The position numbers and the translations under genes are program-made. DNA of 64,000 nt from Erinaceus europaeus (taxonomy: Eukaryota > Chordata > Mammalia > Eulipotyphla > Erinaceidae). Shown here one piece after another: positions 45,805 to 57,938 of the stretch. Under the pieces are notes generated by a model. That model did no database searches. It was given only the letters and a program-made list of their open reading frames with translations, and was not told where the DNA came from. Location of the stretch: the NCBI RefSeq assembly GCF_950295315.1, contig NC_080175.1, positions 63,885,353 through 63,949,352 of the forward strand. Reading direction: 5' to 3'. How positions within the stretch are numbered: position 1 is the first letter of the stretch; each line of letters begins with the position of its first letter.

Positions 45805-45910
45805 AATAAATTATAAAACTGTAGGGGTATAATTAAAAAAAAAAAGAAAAGAGAATGTCATATGGTTCCCACCACCAGAGTTCTGTACCAGTACTACAAA
45901 TCCACAGCTC
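45805..45910 (-). mobile_element. L1 3' end of an older subfamily, antisense
   Basis: CCCACCACCAGAGTTCTGTA with an A/T-rich tail, the same block as 16050-16080. Confidence 0.5.
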
Positions 45911-45911
45911 C

Positions 45912-45956
45912 ATCTTTTTAATTTTTGTTAAATAGGACAGAAAGAAATTGAGAGAA

Positions 45957-46006
<50 letters not shown>

Positions 46007-46125
46007 CACCTGCAAACTAGCTTCAACTCTGTTGAAGCTCTGCAAGTAGGGAACAGGGGCTGGAACCTGAGTACTTGCCTTTGATAATACGCAAACTTCA
46101 CTGAGTGCACCATAGCCTGCGCCCC
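45912..46125 (-). mobile_element. SINE type C, antisense, with (GA)n
   Basis: Minus-strand GGGGCGCAGGCTATGGTGCA head; the opposite strand carries a (GA)n expansion at 45959-45998. Confidence 0.85.
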
Positions 46126-46207
46126 ATAGATGATTTCTGTATTTTTCTGTTTTAAATTTTTAATTTTAATTCAGGTGACAATCTGTTAATCTAAAACACC
46201 AAATATA

Positions 46208-46468
46208 CAGAGAGTCAGGCAGTAGCACAGTGGAGTTAAGCGCACATGGCACAAAGTACAAGGGCCGGCATATGGATCTCAGTTCGAGCCCCCAGCTCCC
46301 CATATGCAGGGAAGTCATTTCACAAGTGGTGCAGCAGGTCTGCAGGTGTCTATCTTTCTCTCTCCATCTATGTCTTCCCTTCCTCTTTCCATTTCTCTCT
46401 GTCCTATCCAACAATGATGACATCAATAACAATAACTACTACAACAATAAAAAAAACACAAAAATATG
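46208..46468 (+). mobile_element. SINE type A
   Basis: AGAGTCAGGCAGTAGCACAG head, CAGTTCGAGCCCCCAGC, body and (AAC)n. It is followed by a microsatellite rather than a plain A tail. Confidence 0.9.
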
Positions 46469-46486
46469 CTTAATCATACTACTGAA

Positions 46487-46529
<43 letters not shown>

Positions 46530-46533
46530 CATA
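46487..46533. repeat. (CA)n(TA)n microsatellite
   Basis: ACAC run at 46488-46506 followed by ATAT run to 46533, at the SINE tail. Confidence 0.92.
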
Positions 46534-46589
46534 TATATTATTGTTACTAGTGTTTGAACCCTATATCACAACTCCACTATTCCCATAAT

Positions 46590-46775
46590 ATAATTATATA
46601 ATCTTGATATAGACCAAGGGAAATAGGGAGAAAGAGGGGGGTGGATTTACCTGCCGAATTCCTGCTTGAGTTTATGAAGCACTCCCCTTGCAGGTGGGGA
46701 CAGGGAGCTTAAACACAAGTACTTGCATATGTTAACATTTATACTCTATAGGGTGAACCAAAACTCAGCCTCTAT
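46590..46775 (-). mobile_element. Diverged SINE type C, antisense
   Basis: The opposite strand has CCCTTGCAGGTGGGGACAGG and ATAGGGTGAACCAAAACTCAG; old copy. Confidence 0.65.
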
Positions 46776-48117
46776 ATTTTATGTTCCTAGAAGATTAAAA
46801 ATATAAGTTGTTTCCTAGAGTTTTACTTCCTCATAGTGGAGTCCTAATGTTGACAGTTTTATGCATCCATGTTTACCTCTAATGGTGTTTCCTTTTGATT
46901 TTTCCACTTAGCACTTAGAAAGTTAGAATGATTGATTTATTAATGGTGAATTTATTTATTTTAATGAGAGAGAGCGGTACTGATCTCTAACTTATGGTAA
47001 CATGATTCAACCTATGACCTCTGGGGTGTCAGACATAAACCTCTATTCACTGCTACTGTGACATCTCTGGTTCATTTAGATTATCTTTGCTTCAAAATAC
47101 TTAGTCTAAAGTAGACCAATAAGGCAAATGTAATTAGAGGAAATTTTACATATGTGTCATATAATACGTGGATTGGTAGATTTAATACTGAACATTATTT
47201 TTTAAATGAGTTGATTTTATAGCTCAAATCTATGGCAATAACATTTTCTGATCTTAAGGGAAATGCTTCTTGTCCTTTTGAATGGAGACAAATAAGAAGG
47301 TTACAGAATACACTGGAAATATCACTCTGACTATGCGCTGTCACCAAAGTTCTGAATTTGCATAATGACTATCAAGCAAGTTGCAACTAATTACTATACT
47401 CACTGTTGGGTTAGTGTGATTGCCACAGCATAGTGGTACTAAAAATGATATGCTAATTCAGAGTATGCAATTCCTTTGTATTTGAACAGAAGATATAGAT
47501 TGAGTGTAATAAAAACTCATATTATCTAACAACAAAATGCAAACTTTCTAGAAGTTAAGCTTTCAAATATCAATTAACAGTGATTTCCTTGATATATGTT
47601 GATGTAATGTAGTGGATTTCAGAATTTTGGCTTCACATCCACAAAATTTAACCCAACAGATCTCTTTGTTACCCTTAATTGAAATGATCCAGGGGGATAG
47701 GCATACAGAAGAAAATAAATGCATGATTTAAGGAAAATGAATAGGTAATAGAGGTTGGAGAAGGCATTTGGATAAAGCAAGTCCTCTTTTTAGTTGTGTT
47801 TCAGTAACATGCAATAAATTTTGACACATACTATGATTAATATCCCTGTTATTCATGATTAATTATAGAAAGCATTTGCAGTATTACGTATAATAGTAAA
47901 CAAATAGAATAGGCATATATACATTCATATATAAATGTTATTCTCATTCACAAATGTATATGCTGATAAAATTTTGAGATAAACTCTACTGTGATAACAG
48001 CTTTGAATATGAGGAAACCAAGGACAATATACTTAAAGTAACATATACTCTACCATACAATTAATCTTGAACAGAACCAAAATTTGGGAACCTGACTGCA
48101 CTGATCATAATCATAAC
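46776..48117. other. 1.3 kb without a recognised gene
   Basis: AT-rich. A possible antisense type D SINE remnant lies at 46960-47070 (GAGAGAGCGGTACTGATCTC; GATTCAACCTATGACCTCTG). Nothing else identified. Confidence 0.45.
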
Positions 48118-48187
48118 ACTGTATTGTATTGTATTGTATTGTATTGTATTGTATTGTATTGTATTGTATTGTATTGTATTGTATTGT
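48118..48187. repeat. (GTATT)n pentanucleotide microsatellite
   Basis: About 13 to 14 perfect tandem GTATT units, broken only at the end (GTACT). Confidence 0.97.
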
Positions 48188-48907
48188 ACTGGCTTTCAGA
48201 ACTTCTGTAACAATTTAGCTTGTAATCAGCGATTGCTTTTCTTCAAATTCCTCATCATAATAGCTACTTGAACTGCATTGGCTTTTCATTGCTATTTAAT
48301 ATAAAGTTTTTGAAAATAAGACCATAATAGATTTCTAATCTTAACATACGAGATTATTATTTTTTATTGGCACATTATTGAATCTAAATGAATGGATGGA
48401 AAGAGAATTCATGTACTTTCAAATTGTGAACACTGAAGTACATTTTCAAGTCTATCTAGTATGACTTTCTGGTTATTCACCAAAGCCTTGGTTCAAATGC
48501 CCTTGTCATCAATACTCAAACTGTCATCAAGTCTCACAGAAGAATTTGTTGTTCCCTCCCAGATATTTTTCAGAATTATCTGTATATGCCTGTACTACTA
48601 CTGTTTTATTGATTGTTATATACCTCTACCTAATAAAATATTTACTATATAATAGCTGTGATCTTCTAAAGAGCTCTACAATTTAAAATTCTAATTCATC
48701 TTGTCCTCACTATTAAATGATAGCATGGATACCAACCTTCTTAGATTCCACACATAAAATTAATTAATGCAAGTAAAATATTATTATTACTATCATTTTG
48801 AAAGTCAAGTTCTTATGCATATGTGATTCTACTATATCCTAGTCAATTTTTTCATATTTTATCTGCATTATCGGGTGGTGGAGAAAGTTCATTTTTAAAT
48901 GATAATT
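48188..48907. other. No recognisable feature
   Basis: Unique AT-rich sequence. Confidence 0.5.
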
Positions 48908-49222
48908 TCATGGGGTGAGGTAATGATGCATCTGGTTGAACACACACACACACACACACACACACAATATGCAAGAACCCTGTTTAAGACCTCACTCTTC
49001 AACTGTAGGGGAAGGGAGAGCTTCAAGAGCAGTGAAGGATGTCTTCAGGTATGTGTCTTTCTGTGTCCATCACTATTACCCTCTCCCCATTCAATTTCTA
49101 TCTATCCTATCACATAAAAGCAAAAGAAAAAGAAAAGAATAAAAAGGAATATGTGGTCGCCAGGAGTGGTGAACTAATAGTGCAGGCACTGAGCTACAGA
49201 GATAACCCTGGCAAGAAATAAG
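48908..49222 (+). mobile_element. SINE with internal (CA)n and 3' module
   Basis: GATGCATCTGGTTGAACACAC head whose A-box region has been taken over by (CA)n at 48939-48966. Then GAGAGCTTCAAGAGCAGTGA, a pyrimidine stretch, a purine-rich spacer and a 3' module (CGCCAGGAGTGGTGAACTAA). Confidence 0.8.
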
Positions 49223-49412
49223 ATAATAAAATAAAATGAAGTAAAAATGACATTGTTATATTACCCTTCCATTTGTAAATTGTGTCTTGAGTCAAGTCAC
49301 AATATTGTTTAGATTAAGTCTTGCTTTTTGTAGTACTATACATATTTATAAGGTTATTTTAAGGGTAAATGGATATGTACATAATGAGCTTTGTAAAATG
49401 TCAGTATTGTCA

Positions 49413-49490
49413 GGATGGGGAGACAACATAATGGTGATGCATTAGACTCCCATGCTTCACAGTAGGAGGAAACTGTACAGAATGAGAAAG
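49413..49490 (+). mobile_element. SINE type D fragment
   Basis: GGATGGGGAGACAACATAATGG then GCATTAGACTCCCATGC, matching the start of the type D family. Confidence 0.6.
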
Positions 49491-49499
49491 ATTTTTACA

Positions 49500-50890
49500 T
49501 CCTATCAGACAAAAGCATATAAAGAGCTCACCAACTCCACAAAAACAAACAAATAAGCAAGCAAACAACAAACCCCCAAACAATCCATATGTAGGAAGAG
49601 GGTAGGAACAAAATATCAAAGAAGAGCTTCAAAAGGCCAATAGGCATATGAAAAAATGCTCCAAGTGACTGAATGTCAGAGAAATACTAGTTAATATGAG
49701 ATACCACCTCACTCCTGTGAAAATGTCATACATCAGAAAAATTTTCACAAATCACAAATTTTGGAGAGGTCTCAGGGGTAAAGAAACTCTTCTGCACTGC
49801 TGGTGGGGATGTGAGTGGTTCCAACACCTGTGGAAAGCAGTCTGGAAAATTCTCACAAGGCCAGAAATCAACTCACCTTATGACTCAGCAATTCCTTTCC
49901 TAAGGGTATATCCTAAGAATCTAAACACACCTATCCAAAAAGATCTGTGTATATCTATATTCATGGAAGCACAATTGGTAATATCTAAATGTTGGAAGTA
50001 AACAAGGTATCCTAAAACAAATGAGTGGCTAAGATAGTTGTTGTATAGGTACACAAAGGAATACTCCTCAGCTTAAGTGTACACATTACAGTGCTCCAGG
50101 ATCCAGGTTCAAGACCCTGGTTACAACCTGCAGGGGGAAAGCTTCAGGAGTGGTAAATCAGGGCTGCTGGTGTCTCTCTCTCTTGTCCTCTCTATCTCCC
50201 CTTCTTTATCAATTTCTTTCTGTCTCTATCCAATAATAAATAAAATATTTTTTAAATGATGAATTCACCTTCTTCACCTCATCTTGGATGAACTTGAAGG
50301 AATCATGTTAAGTGAGATGAGCCACAAAGAGAAGGATGCATTTGGGATGATCTAATTTATGGATAAAAACTGATAAATAAAAACAGAAATGGAAAACAAA
50401 AAATAGACCTGCTAGCTATTTCCAAAATGGAGTCCCCAAATCTTTATCTGCAATATTCTGGTTTTAGGTTCATCATTAGTCAATTTGTTTGGCTTTATAT
50501 ATTAACTCTTTTTTCAGTCATCAGATTCCAGATGCTACCATGATGCTAACTGGATTTCCTTGGGCAGAGGACCCCACCAATGTGTCCTGGAGCCCCATTT
50601 CCCCAGAGCCCCACCCCAGGAGGCAAAGAGAGAGACAGGCTGGGAGTATGGATTGACCTGCCAATGCGCATGTTCAGCGGAGAAGTACTTCCAGAAGCCA
50701 GACCTTCCATCTTCTGCACCTCATAAGGACCCTGGGTCCATACTCCCAGAGGGTTAAAGAATAGGAAAGCTATCAGGGGAGGGGATGGGATATGGTGTTC
50801 TGGTGGTGGGAATTGTGTGGAATTGTACCCCTCTTATCTGATTGTCTTGCCAGTGTTTCCATTTTATAAATAAAAATTTTAAAAATGGTT
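49500..50890 (+). pseudogene. L1 ORF2 3' end and 3'UTR, interrupted by a SINE
   Basis: 49696-50001 reads MRYHLTPVKMSYIR, ETLLHCWWGCEWFQHLW, IPFLRVYPKN and QKDLCISIFMEAQ, the C-terminal zinc-knuckle region of ORF2. The SINE at 50067-50252 splits it. The 3'UTR continues to the A-rich end at about 50890 with the family's terminal block. More diverged than copies 1 and 3. Confidence 0.9.
50067..50252 (+). mobile_element. SINE type C, 5'-truncated, inside an L1
   Basis: It starts within the head (TTAAGTGTACACATTACAG), with GGTTCAAGACCCTGGTTAC, GGGGGAAAGCTTCAGGAGTG and a CCAATAATAAATAAAATATT tail. Confidence 0.87.
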
Positions 50891-50892
50891 TT

Positions 50893-51377
50893 TTGTTTGT
50901 TATTTTTAAGTTTATTGAGTCCATTAAGTATTTTGGTTATTAGCCTTTTTTTCCCTCCAGGGTTAAAGCTGGGGCTTTGGGGCTTGGTGCAAGTGCTATG
51001 AATCTACTGCTCCTAGTAGTCATTTGCTCTTCTCCCTCTCCCCCCCCCCCTGCTCTTTTATCAGATAAGACAGAGAAAAACTGAGAATGAAGGGGGATAT
51101 AGAGAGGGAGGGAGACAGAGAGACACCTACAGACCTACTTTACTGCTTGTGAAGTGATCCTTCTGCAGGTGGGAAACAGGGGGCTTGGACCAGGATCCTT
51201 ATGTGGGTCCTTGAGCTTAGTACTATGTGCTCTTAACTATGTGTGCCACTGCCTAGCCCTGGTTATCATCCCTTTTTCTGATGTGTGGCATGTAAAGATT
51301 TTCTCCCACTTCATAGAGTTTCTCTTCTTTGTTGCTGATTACTATGTTGTGCAGAAGTTTTTCAGTTTGATGTAGTA
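50893..51377 (-). pseudogene. L1 ORF2 fragment, antisense, split by a SINE
   Basis: 50905-50944 and 51261-51377 are contiguous antisense L1 ORF2 sequence (CTGATGTGTGGCATGTAAAG, TGCTGATTACTATGTTGTGC). It abuts a sense L1 3' end at 51385, the arrangement of a 5'-inverted insertion. Confidence 0.65.
50945..51260 (-). mobile_element. SINE type B, antisense
   Basis: The minus strand shows head GGGCTAGGCAGTGGCACACA, body and 3' module (opposite strand GGGTTAAAGCTGGGGCTTTG). GGTTATTAGCC and GGTTATCATCC flank it as an imperfect target duplication. Confidence 0.87.
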
Positions 51378-51384
51378 GACTCTG

Positions 51385-51925
51385 CAATTCCATGCCTGGG
51401 ACATATCAAATAAAACAAACACAAACACATATATCCAATGAGACCTATATAAACTAATGTTCTTAGCAGAAAATTTTGTGGCAGTCCTTATTTGAAATCA
51501 ATAATAGATGAGTAGTTGTGATAGTTATGTTGTATGCACATAATGGGATTCTATGCAGCTGTATTCTCCTTTGCTGTACCTTTGATGGCCCTTGAAGGCA
51601 TGATGTTGAATAAGATAAGGCAGACAAAAAGGGTAAACACCATATAATCTCACTCATATGCAAAAATTAAGGAGAAATGACAAACAGTAAGGAAAAGCAT
51701 GAGGTAAAACTTGGACTAGTTATGGTTTATTTCACGAAAGCAAAAGAATCTGGGGATGGAAGGAAAGATAGAATAAAGGGTTTCTGTGGTCCTGGGGCAT
51801 GATAATGAAAAAGACTAAGGTTGGGGGAGACAGTGTCTTACAGATACCCATCATAGGGAGATGAGAATTTTGAACAACTCTACTATAAACCACTCACCTT
51901 CCACAAATAAAATAAAACAATTAAA
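51385..51925 (+). mobile_element. L1 3' end, older subfamily
   Basis: ATAATGGGATTCTATGCAGC and ACCATATAATCTCACTCATATG correspond to the end of ORF2 and the start of the 3'UTR in older L1s; it ends CAAATAAAATAAAACAATT. Confidence 0.7.
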
Positions 51926-52071
51926 GACTGCAAAATCCATTAATCATTCTTCTGTATGTATGAACTAATCTCTGTGTTCCCAATGGCATGCCAGTTTTGG
52001 TCTCAAAGTGAAAAATGCATGGGATTCAATATCAGACGTAACCCATAGTAATGTGATTAAGAAATATAGCT

Positions 52072-52349
52072 GGGGGTCGGGCGGTGGCGCAGTGGGTTAA
52101 GCGCATGTGGCGCAAAGTGCAGGGACGGGCGTAAGGATCCGGGTTTGAGCCCCCGGCTCCCCACCTGCAGGGGAGTCGCTTCACAAGCGGTGAAGCAGGT
52201 CTGCAGGTGTCTATCTTTCTCTCCCCTTCTCTGTCTTCCCCTCCTCTCTCCATTTCTCTCTGTCCTATCCAACAACGAATTGCGTCAACAAGGGCAATAA
52301 TAATAACCACAACGAAGCTACAACAAGGACAACAAAAGGGAAAAAAAGA
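52072..52349 (+). mobile_element. Young SINE type A, near-consensus
   Basis: Perfect target duplication AAGAAATATAGCT (52059-52071 and 52350-52362). The head TCGGGCGGTGGCGCAGTGGG, TAAGCGCATGTGGCGCAAAG and the body keep many CpGs, the sign of a recent insertion. B-box region GGTTTGAGCCC. Confidence 0.95.
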
Positions 52350-52408
52350 AAGAAATATAGCTATTCTTTTCTGGCTGATAACAAAAGCCAACAGAAAATT
52401 GTTGTAGG

Positions 52409-52790
52409 AGGGCCAGGAAGTGGTGTACCTGGTTAAGTGCCCATGTCACCAAGTGCAAGGACCCAGATTCAATCCCCCACTCCCCACCTACAGGGGGGAA
52501 TGCTTCATGAACAGTAAAGCAGGTCTGCAGGTCTCTTTCTCTCATCCTCTCTATTTTCCCTTTCCACTCAATTTCTCTGTGTTCTGTCAAATAAAAATAA
52601 AAAGCAGAGGGAGGGAGGAAGGGAGAGAGGGAGAGAGGGAGAGAGGGAGAGAGGGAGAGAGGGAGAGAGGGAGAGAGGGAGAGAGGGAGAGAGGGAGAGA
52701 GAGAGAGAGAGAATGACCACTGGGAGTAACAGACTAGTTGTGCAGACACTGAGCCCCACTGATAACCATGGTGGTGGGGGATGGATAGAA
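52409..52790 (+). mobile_element. SINE with 3' module and embedded octamer repeat
   Basis: GGGCCAGGAAGTGGTGTACC head, CCCCACTCCCCACCTACAGG, pyrimidine stretch, AAATAAAAATAAAAAGC. A GAGAGAGG octamer array follows (52604-52712), then the 3' module (GACCACTGGGAGTAACAGAC ... CTGATAACCATGGTGG). Confidence 0.88.
52604..52712. repeat. (GAGAGAGG)n octanucleotide repeat
   Basis: About eight to nine near-perfect octamers, ending in plain (GA)n, located between the SINE body and its 3' module. Confidence 0.92.
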
Positions 52791-54091
52791 TTGATGTGGC
52801 AAACTAACTTTGCTTTACTGTCATTCAAGTAAAAATAATTAAATGTATTGTCATATCAGAGAGACAATTACTTTCTGTAGCACATTTGTAATGTTACCTG
52901 TAGAAACCTGGAAGACAGGTCATCTCTCCCTACATGTACTTGTATGATTAAGACAAAGTTAGAAATTGGGATGTTCATAGTTGCTATTCTTATTTCTTAA
53001 GTCATATGTTGTTAGCTTCATTAGGAGTGATACTAACATGGAAAGAGAATACATATCATCAGAAATGTAGTAATGGAGGAAGAAACTATTTCTTGCCATG
53101 AGGGAAATAATAAAGCTGAGCAAATCTTTAGCAATAACAAGAATTCAATTCTGTTTTAAGATGTATATCAAAGCAAAGATGCAGCTACTTAAGTTATCCA
53201 AGAATCTCAGAATAAACTTAATAGAGGATATCATTCTTGTGATAGTTGATATCCAACTTCAGTTCAGATAAGATTGACATTTATATGACAAGTTAAATAA
53301 AGTAGGTTGTCCTCCCTACTGTGGATGGCCCTCATTCAATCAGCAGAAAACCCAACTAGATCAAAAAGATTGTTTCTCTCTGTAAAAGAAGGAATGCTTG
53401 CTTTCTAGCTATCTTGAAAATGGGACATCCAGGCTTTTCTTGCCTTCAGAATTGAAATAAAAGTCTATTTTTGTCTTGAATAAGTGTACTTTTATATGAT
53501 TATATCACTGCTTCTCCAAACTAAATATGCACTCTCCTAGATTTCCAGCTTGCCAGCTTCCAATTTATCCTGCAGATCTTGGATTTTGTCAACTTCTGTA
53601 GTTGTATAAGCCAAATCTTTCTACTAGGTTTCTCTTTAAATACATAGATATAGCATGTGCACTGTTTCTGTATCTACTTCATCTTTATATGTGCAAAAAA
53701 AGTTAGCAGTATAGATCTAAATCTGTACAGTTACATAATCTATATCAATATATCAACTCCTTTTTCTATAGATGTGTAAATATGTGATAAAATATCAGGT
53801 TGTTATTTCTGGGAAACATAAAACAGCACCCATTTAATTAAGAAATAAATTGAAAGAAAATGATCTGTCTATATTTTTCTTACATTTGGTTGATTCAAGA
53901 TGAAAAACCATTAATATGATAAGGAAAACAAGAATCAAGCAATGATTCTACCTGTAACAGTTGGAACAATGAAATGAAACAGAGAAATAACTAAATGTCT
54001 GTTAGAAAATTGCTCTTGTCAAATATCCATCACAGAGAGGAATAAAGGTCTGACAGTGCAGAGAAGAAGGAAGGTAGAAAAAAAGTATTGC
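52791..54091. other. 1.3 kb without a recognised feature
   Basis: Unique AT-rich sequence with no credible open frame. Confidence 0.5.
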
Positions 54092-54111
54092 TCTCTCTCT
54101 ATATATATATG

Positions 54112-54144
<33 letters not shown>

Positions 54145-54145
54145 A
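54092..54145. repeat. (CT)n(TA)n(GT)n microsatellite
   Basis: CTCTCTCT, ATATATATG and then about 13 GT units. Confidence 0.92.
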
Positions 54146-54205
54146 TTCATTATTGGAATGTTTATAAATAGAAACAGAATAACAATATTAAGAATTTTTA
54201 AGGTC

Positions 54206-54505
54206 AGAGGGGCAGGCGGTGGCACACCTGATTAAACATGCTTGTTACCCACCACAAGGACCCAGGTTTAAGCTTTCTCTTCCCTTCCACAGGAGGGGAG
54301 TCTCAGAAGCAGCCAAGTAGGTACTATAGATTCTCTCTGACTCTCTCCATCTTTTACCACTGCTCTTAATTTCTCTGTGTCATATCTAAGAAAGAGAAAA
54401 AGAACAAAGAAAGAAAAAAGAAGAAGAAGAAGAAACTAGGAGTAGTGGCGTGCAGGCACTGATCCCCAGGGATGACCATGGTGGCAATTAAAAAATAATA
54501 ATAAA
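54206..54505 (+). mobile_element. Diverged SINE with 3' module
   Basis: GGGGCAGGCGGTGGCACACC head, CCAGGTTTAAGCTTTC, pyrimidine stretch, AAG-rich spacer and a 3' module (GAGTAGTGGCGTGCAGGCAC ... GATGACCATGGTGG). Confidence 0.82.
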
Positions 54506-56069
54506 ACAACATTTTAAGGTCCCAAGGTTAAATGATGTTCTGTATTAGTGCACAACACTATAAAAAATCTAATTTGGGATTAGATGCTCTATTAAAAAGG
54601 TGGGAAACTTACATCAAAATGCTGGAAACCATATCTTCTTCATAAAATAGCTATGAAATGATGTGAAATAGTTTACTTTTCTTTATTTGTCAATGTAGGA
54701 AATCTATAAAAGTATTGAGTGAGATCAATTTCTCTTGTTTCTTGCTGTAGCTTTATGACTAGTTTATTTATTCCTTATCCTCTTCAGAAGACGTTTCAGT
54801 TATTCTGAATATGGGAGCATGTTTCCAAAATTAAATACTGAAAAAAATGAAGAGCATTGGTAAGTCATATAATCATAAGCAATTGCCAAATTTTAGGAAA
54901 GTCTAGAGATTTTAGAGTGCATGAAAAAAGTAAATAAACAACCACAGAGAGAACTCCTATACAGGGGCTTTGTTCTGGAGGAAGTTCTGATGCTCTGATA
55001 TTTCTGTTTCTCTCTATCTAGCTGAAATAAAAAATGAAAATTTCACCCTTCCAAGTGCTGAAATACTTAGAGTATTTTTTGGAAGTTGTAATATTGAAAC
55101 TGAAATATAAAACAAACAAACAAAAAAACGAACAGCAAAAAACAAAACAGACAAACTCTTAGAGAGTTTGTTATACTTGTGGGGAATACCCAGAGCAGTA
55201 AAAAGAAGAAAAGAGAAATTTAAATCTATGCACATCTATTTAAAGCGAAGCTAACAATATTTTGTCACAATTACAAACAGTTGATTAAATAATTATATTA
55301 AAGGACTTTCTCTACAAAAGAGAAACTTACTCATATGTTGACCATAAAAGAACACTTTTTTTTTTATTCTTTCCATCCTGATCTACCATTCCTCATTCTT
55401 CACCTTTCATAATGCTCTGAAGTCTAACCCATAAGGAAAGTCATCATTATGATGTTTTATCTTCCATTTTTACATTAGTTTTGACTGTGTAGCATTTTTA
55501 TTTTCTTTTATTTGCTGTGTCACAACTGGAGCCAAATTTGTCACCTCTACTGTCAGAGACAGTATTTGCACAGTAACCTCTCAACCTCATCATTTTTGAA
55601 TTCTATAGTATAAGATTGGTTATATATTTCTGCAATTTCTAAACCTAAATATTGTACTTTATTTTAGTTCTTTTAGGTTCTATCCAATGGCCTGTAAATC
55701 ATCTGTTTAACTATCTTCCTTCATATTGTATATTTGACTTATTTTTTGTGGGAAAATAACTAATATTTCACTAATACAAAATTAAAATTAAAAGTACTTA
55801 GGTCATATCATGTTCTATGCATGGATGAGTACCAACATCAGGATTCTTAATTAATGTAGAAGATTACTTAAAAATCTTTTGGAAGTGAGTGTGCTTAAGA
55901 AGAACTCAGCCACTTTAAAGTATACAGTATTGTGCACAGTGTTGTATTGTTAACTATAACCATGATATTGTACATATGATCCTGTGAATTTATTTTCCTA
56001 ACTGTTTTCTTTTTGTTAAAGCAAGCCTACCTTAGGGTATTGTGACATTTTGTTATAATTCCACATAAG
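54506..56069. other. 1.6 kb without a recognised feature
   Basis: Unique AT-rich sequence. The 73-codon minus-strand frame at 55014-55235 has no family motif. Confidence 0.5.
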
Positions 56070-56160
56070 CAGATGTCTCTCTGTCTCCCCCCTCTCTATC
56101 TCCCTCGTCCCTCTAGATTTCTGGCTGTCTCTACCCAATACATAAACAAAGTTCTTGTGG
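56070..56160 (+). mobile_element. SINE type C 3' fragment
   Basis: Only the pyrimidine-rich end (GATGTCTCTCTGTCTCCCCC ... TTTCTGGCTGTCTCTACCCA) and an ATACATAAACAAAG tail. Confidence 0.75.
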
Positions 56161-56462
56161 TTTCCTAATTAACTGTGTAATGATATGAACTTACAAGATA
56201 TGTTTCTCATTTAGCTTTCTTCATAACACAGCTTTCTTCACTTCCTAACACTTCAGTTGTGATAGGAAATTTTCCAGGCCTGAATCCTAAAGTAATGATA
56301 GATTAAAGTGGGGGTGGGGTGGGGAGTGGAATAGTTATTTCACAAACTTAACCAGCAAAGTATTTGTTTGTTTGTTTGATTTTGCTTTATTTTTTTTTGT
56401 CTGAAGAATGTAGCAACTGAAATTCAGTTAAACCTAAATACTGCTCAGTAAATATTCCACTT

Positions 56463-56813
56463 TTTTGTTTTATTTATTATTTATTTATTTAGCCTCCAGA
56501 GTTATTGCTGGGGCTTGGTGCTTTCACCATGAACCCACTGCTCCTAGAGGCCTTTTTTTTTCCCTTTTGTTGCCCTTGCTGTTGCCCTTGTTGTTGTTAT
56601 TATTGTTGTTGTCATTGCTGTTGTTGTGTAGGACAGAGAAAAATCAAGAAAGGAGGGGAGACAGAGAGGGAGAAAGAAAGACACCTGTAGAACTACTTCG
56701 CTGCTGGTGAAGCGACCCCCTGAGGTGGGGAGCTGGGACTAAAACCAGGATCCCTATCCTCCTTGTGCTTTCTGCCCTGTACTCTTAACCCTGTGCACTA
56801 CTGCCAGTCCCCG
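56463..56813 (-). mobile_element. Full-length SINE type B, antisense
   Basis: The minus strand shows head, body, (CAA)n and the 3' module (opposite strand AGAGTTATTGCTGGGGCTTG, ATGAACCCACTGCTCCTAGA). The (TTG)n stretch is somewhat expanded. Confidence 0.9.
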
Positions 56814-57636
56814 CCCCTTCTCCCAACCCTTCCAAGTTGTATAGTCCTCATGTACTCACTGAAATTGTACAAACTAGATAGTATATTCTGGATACATATT
56901 TAGAGGATGATGGACACAACATTGAAGAGGTGGATTTCTAAGTAATGTAGTTTCAGGCACAGATATATTAACTAAGAAATTAATGAGCTTCTGCAAAAGA
57001 CTTGTCAAGGAGTACTTGTTCTATTATAGATCTCATATCATATATTATATATCTCATATATCCATACTTATTTTTCAGATACATACTTTCTGATAGTCCA
57101 TACTCATGAGTTTTTTTTAATTAAAGCAAGCTCTTTGTGAATAAAAAGGAAATTTTATAATAATCTTAAGATGAAAATGTATGTATAATGAGAGTTTCAT
57201 GTGAGACATTATGGGTGCAACAGAATTCAAGAAGACAGACCATTTAATACTGTAAATCTAAGATACTGCTTACATAAATGACTGTTACTTTCAGTAGGAA
57301 TAAAAAAATACCTTTGCAGATTTCATTTTTTAAATCGAATTTGAAATAAAAATACATGGTAAATAAATTTAAAAAATTGTTCTGTTTTAAAAATTTCCTT
57401 TTTGACAATAGAAGAGGAAATGAATCTGATATATCCTGAATGTTTTCTTGTATCCAAATGGCTGAGAAAAGGTATGAATAGCAGTACAGCTGTACTAATC
57501 ATTAAGAAGATGCAAATTTTATCAGATGTGGCATGACCTTTACTCAGAGACATTGTACATGGAAATGTAAATTAGTATAGTCTGAAAAAAACATCTTTAT
57601 TCATTAATATCATGAATATTATTAAACTGTGCTTTG
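56814..57636. other. No recognisable feature
   Basis: Unique AT-rich sequence. The minus-strand 57323-57553 frame is not convincing. Confidence 0.5.
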
Positions 57637-57938
57637 GGAGCTAGTCAGTGACAACCACTTGAAGGTACAGGTTACCATGTTCAAGGACCTGGGCTGGAGT
57701 GCTGACTCCCCATCTATAGGGGGCTATCAGGAAGATGCTTCACAATGAGCGAAGCAGTTCTGTAGAAATCTATCTTTCTCTCTCCCTTTTTGTAGCCACT
57801 CACCTTCAATTTCTCTGTCCTATCAAAGAAAAATGATAAAGAAAAAAAAAATGGCTGTAGGGAGCAGTGCATTCATAGTGCCAGTCTGTGTCTCAGTGAT
57901 TACATTGGTGGCAAAATATCAATAATATTAATGATTTG
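57637..57938 (+). mobile_element. Diverged SINE with 3' module; 3' half duplicated downstream
   Basis: Head GGAGCTAGTCAGTGACAACC, body GGAAGATGCTTCACAATGAG, pyrimidine stretch, 3' module (GGGAGCAGTGCATTCATAGT). Its last 157 bases (57782-57938) recur at 58252-58407 after an LTR. Confidence 0.8.

Noticed and set aside
46230..46550. 106-codon plus-strand frame
   Set aside because: Translation of a SINE followed by a CA/TA microsatellite (TH and IY repeats).
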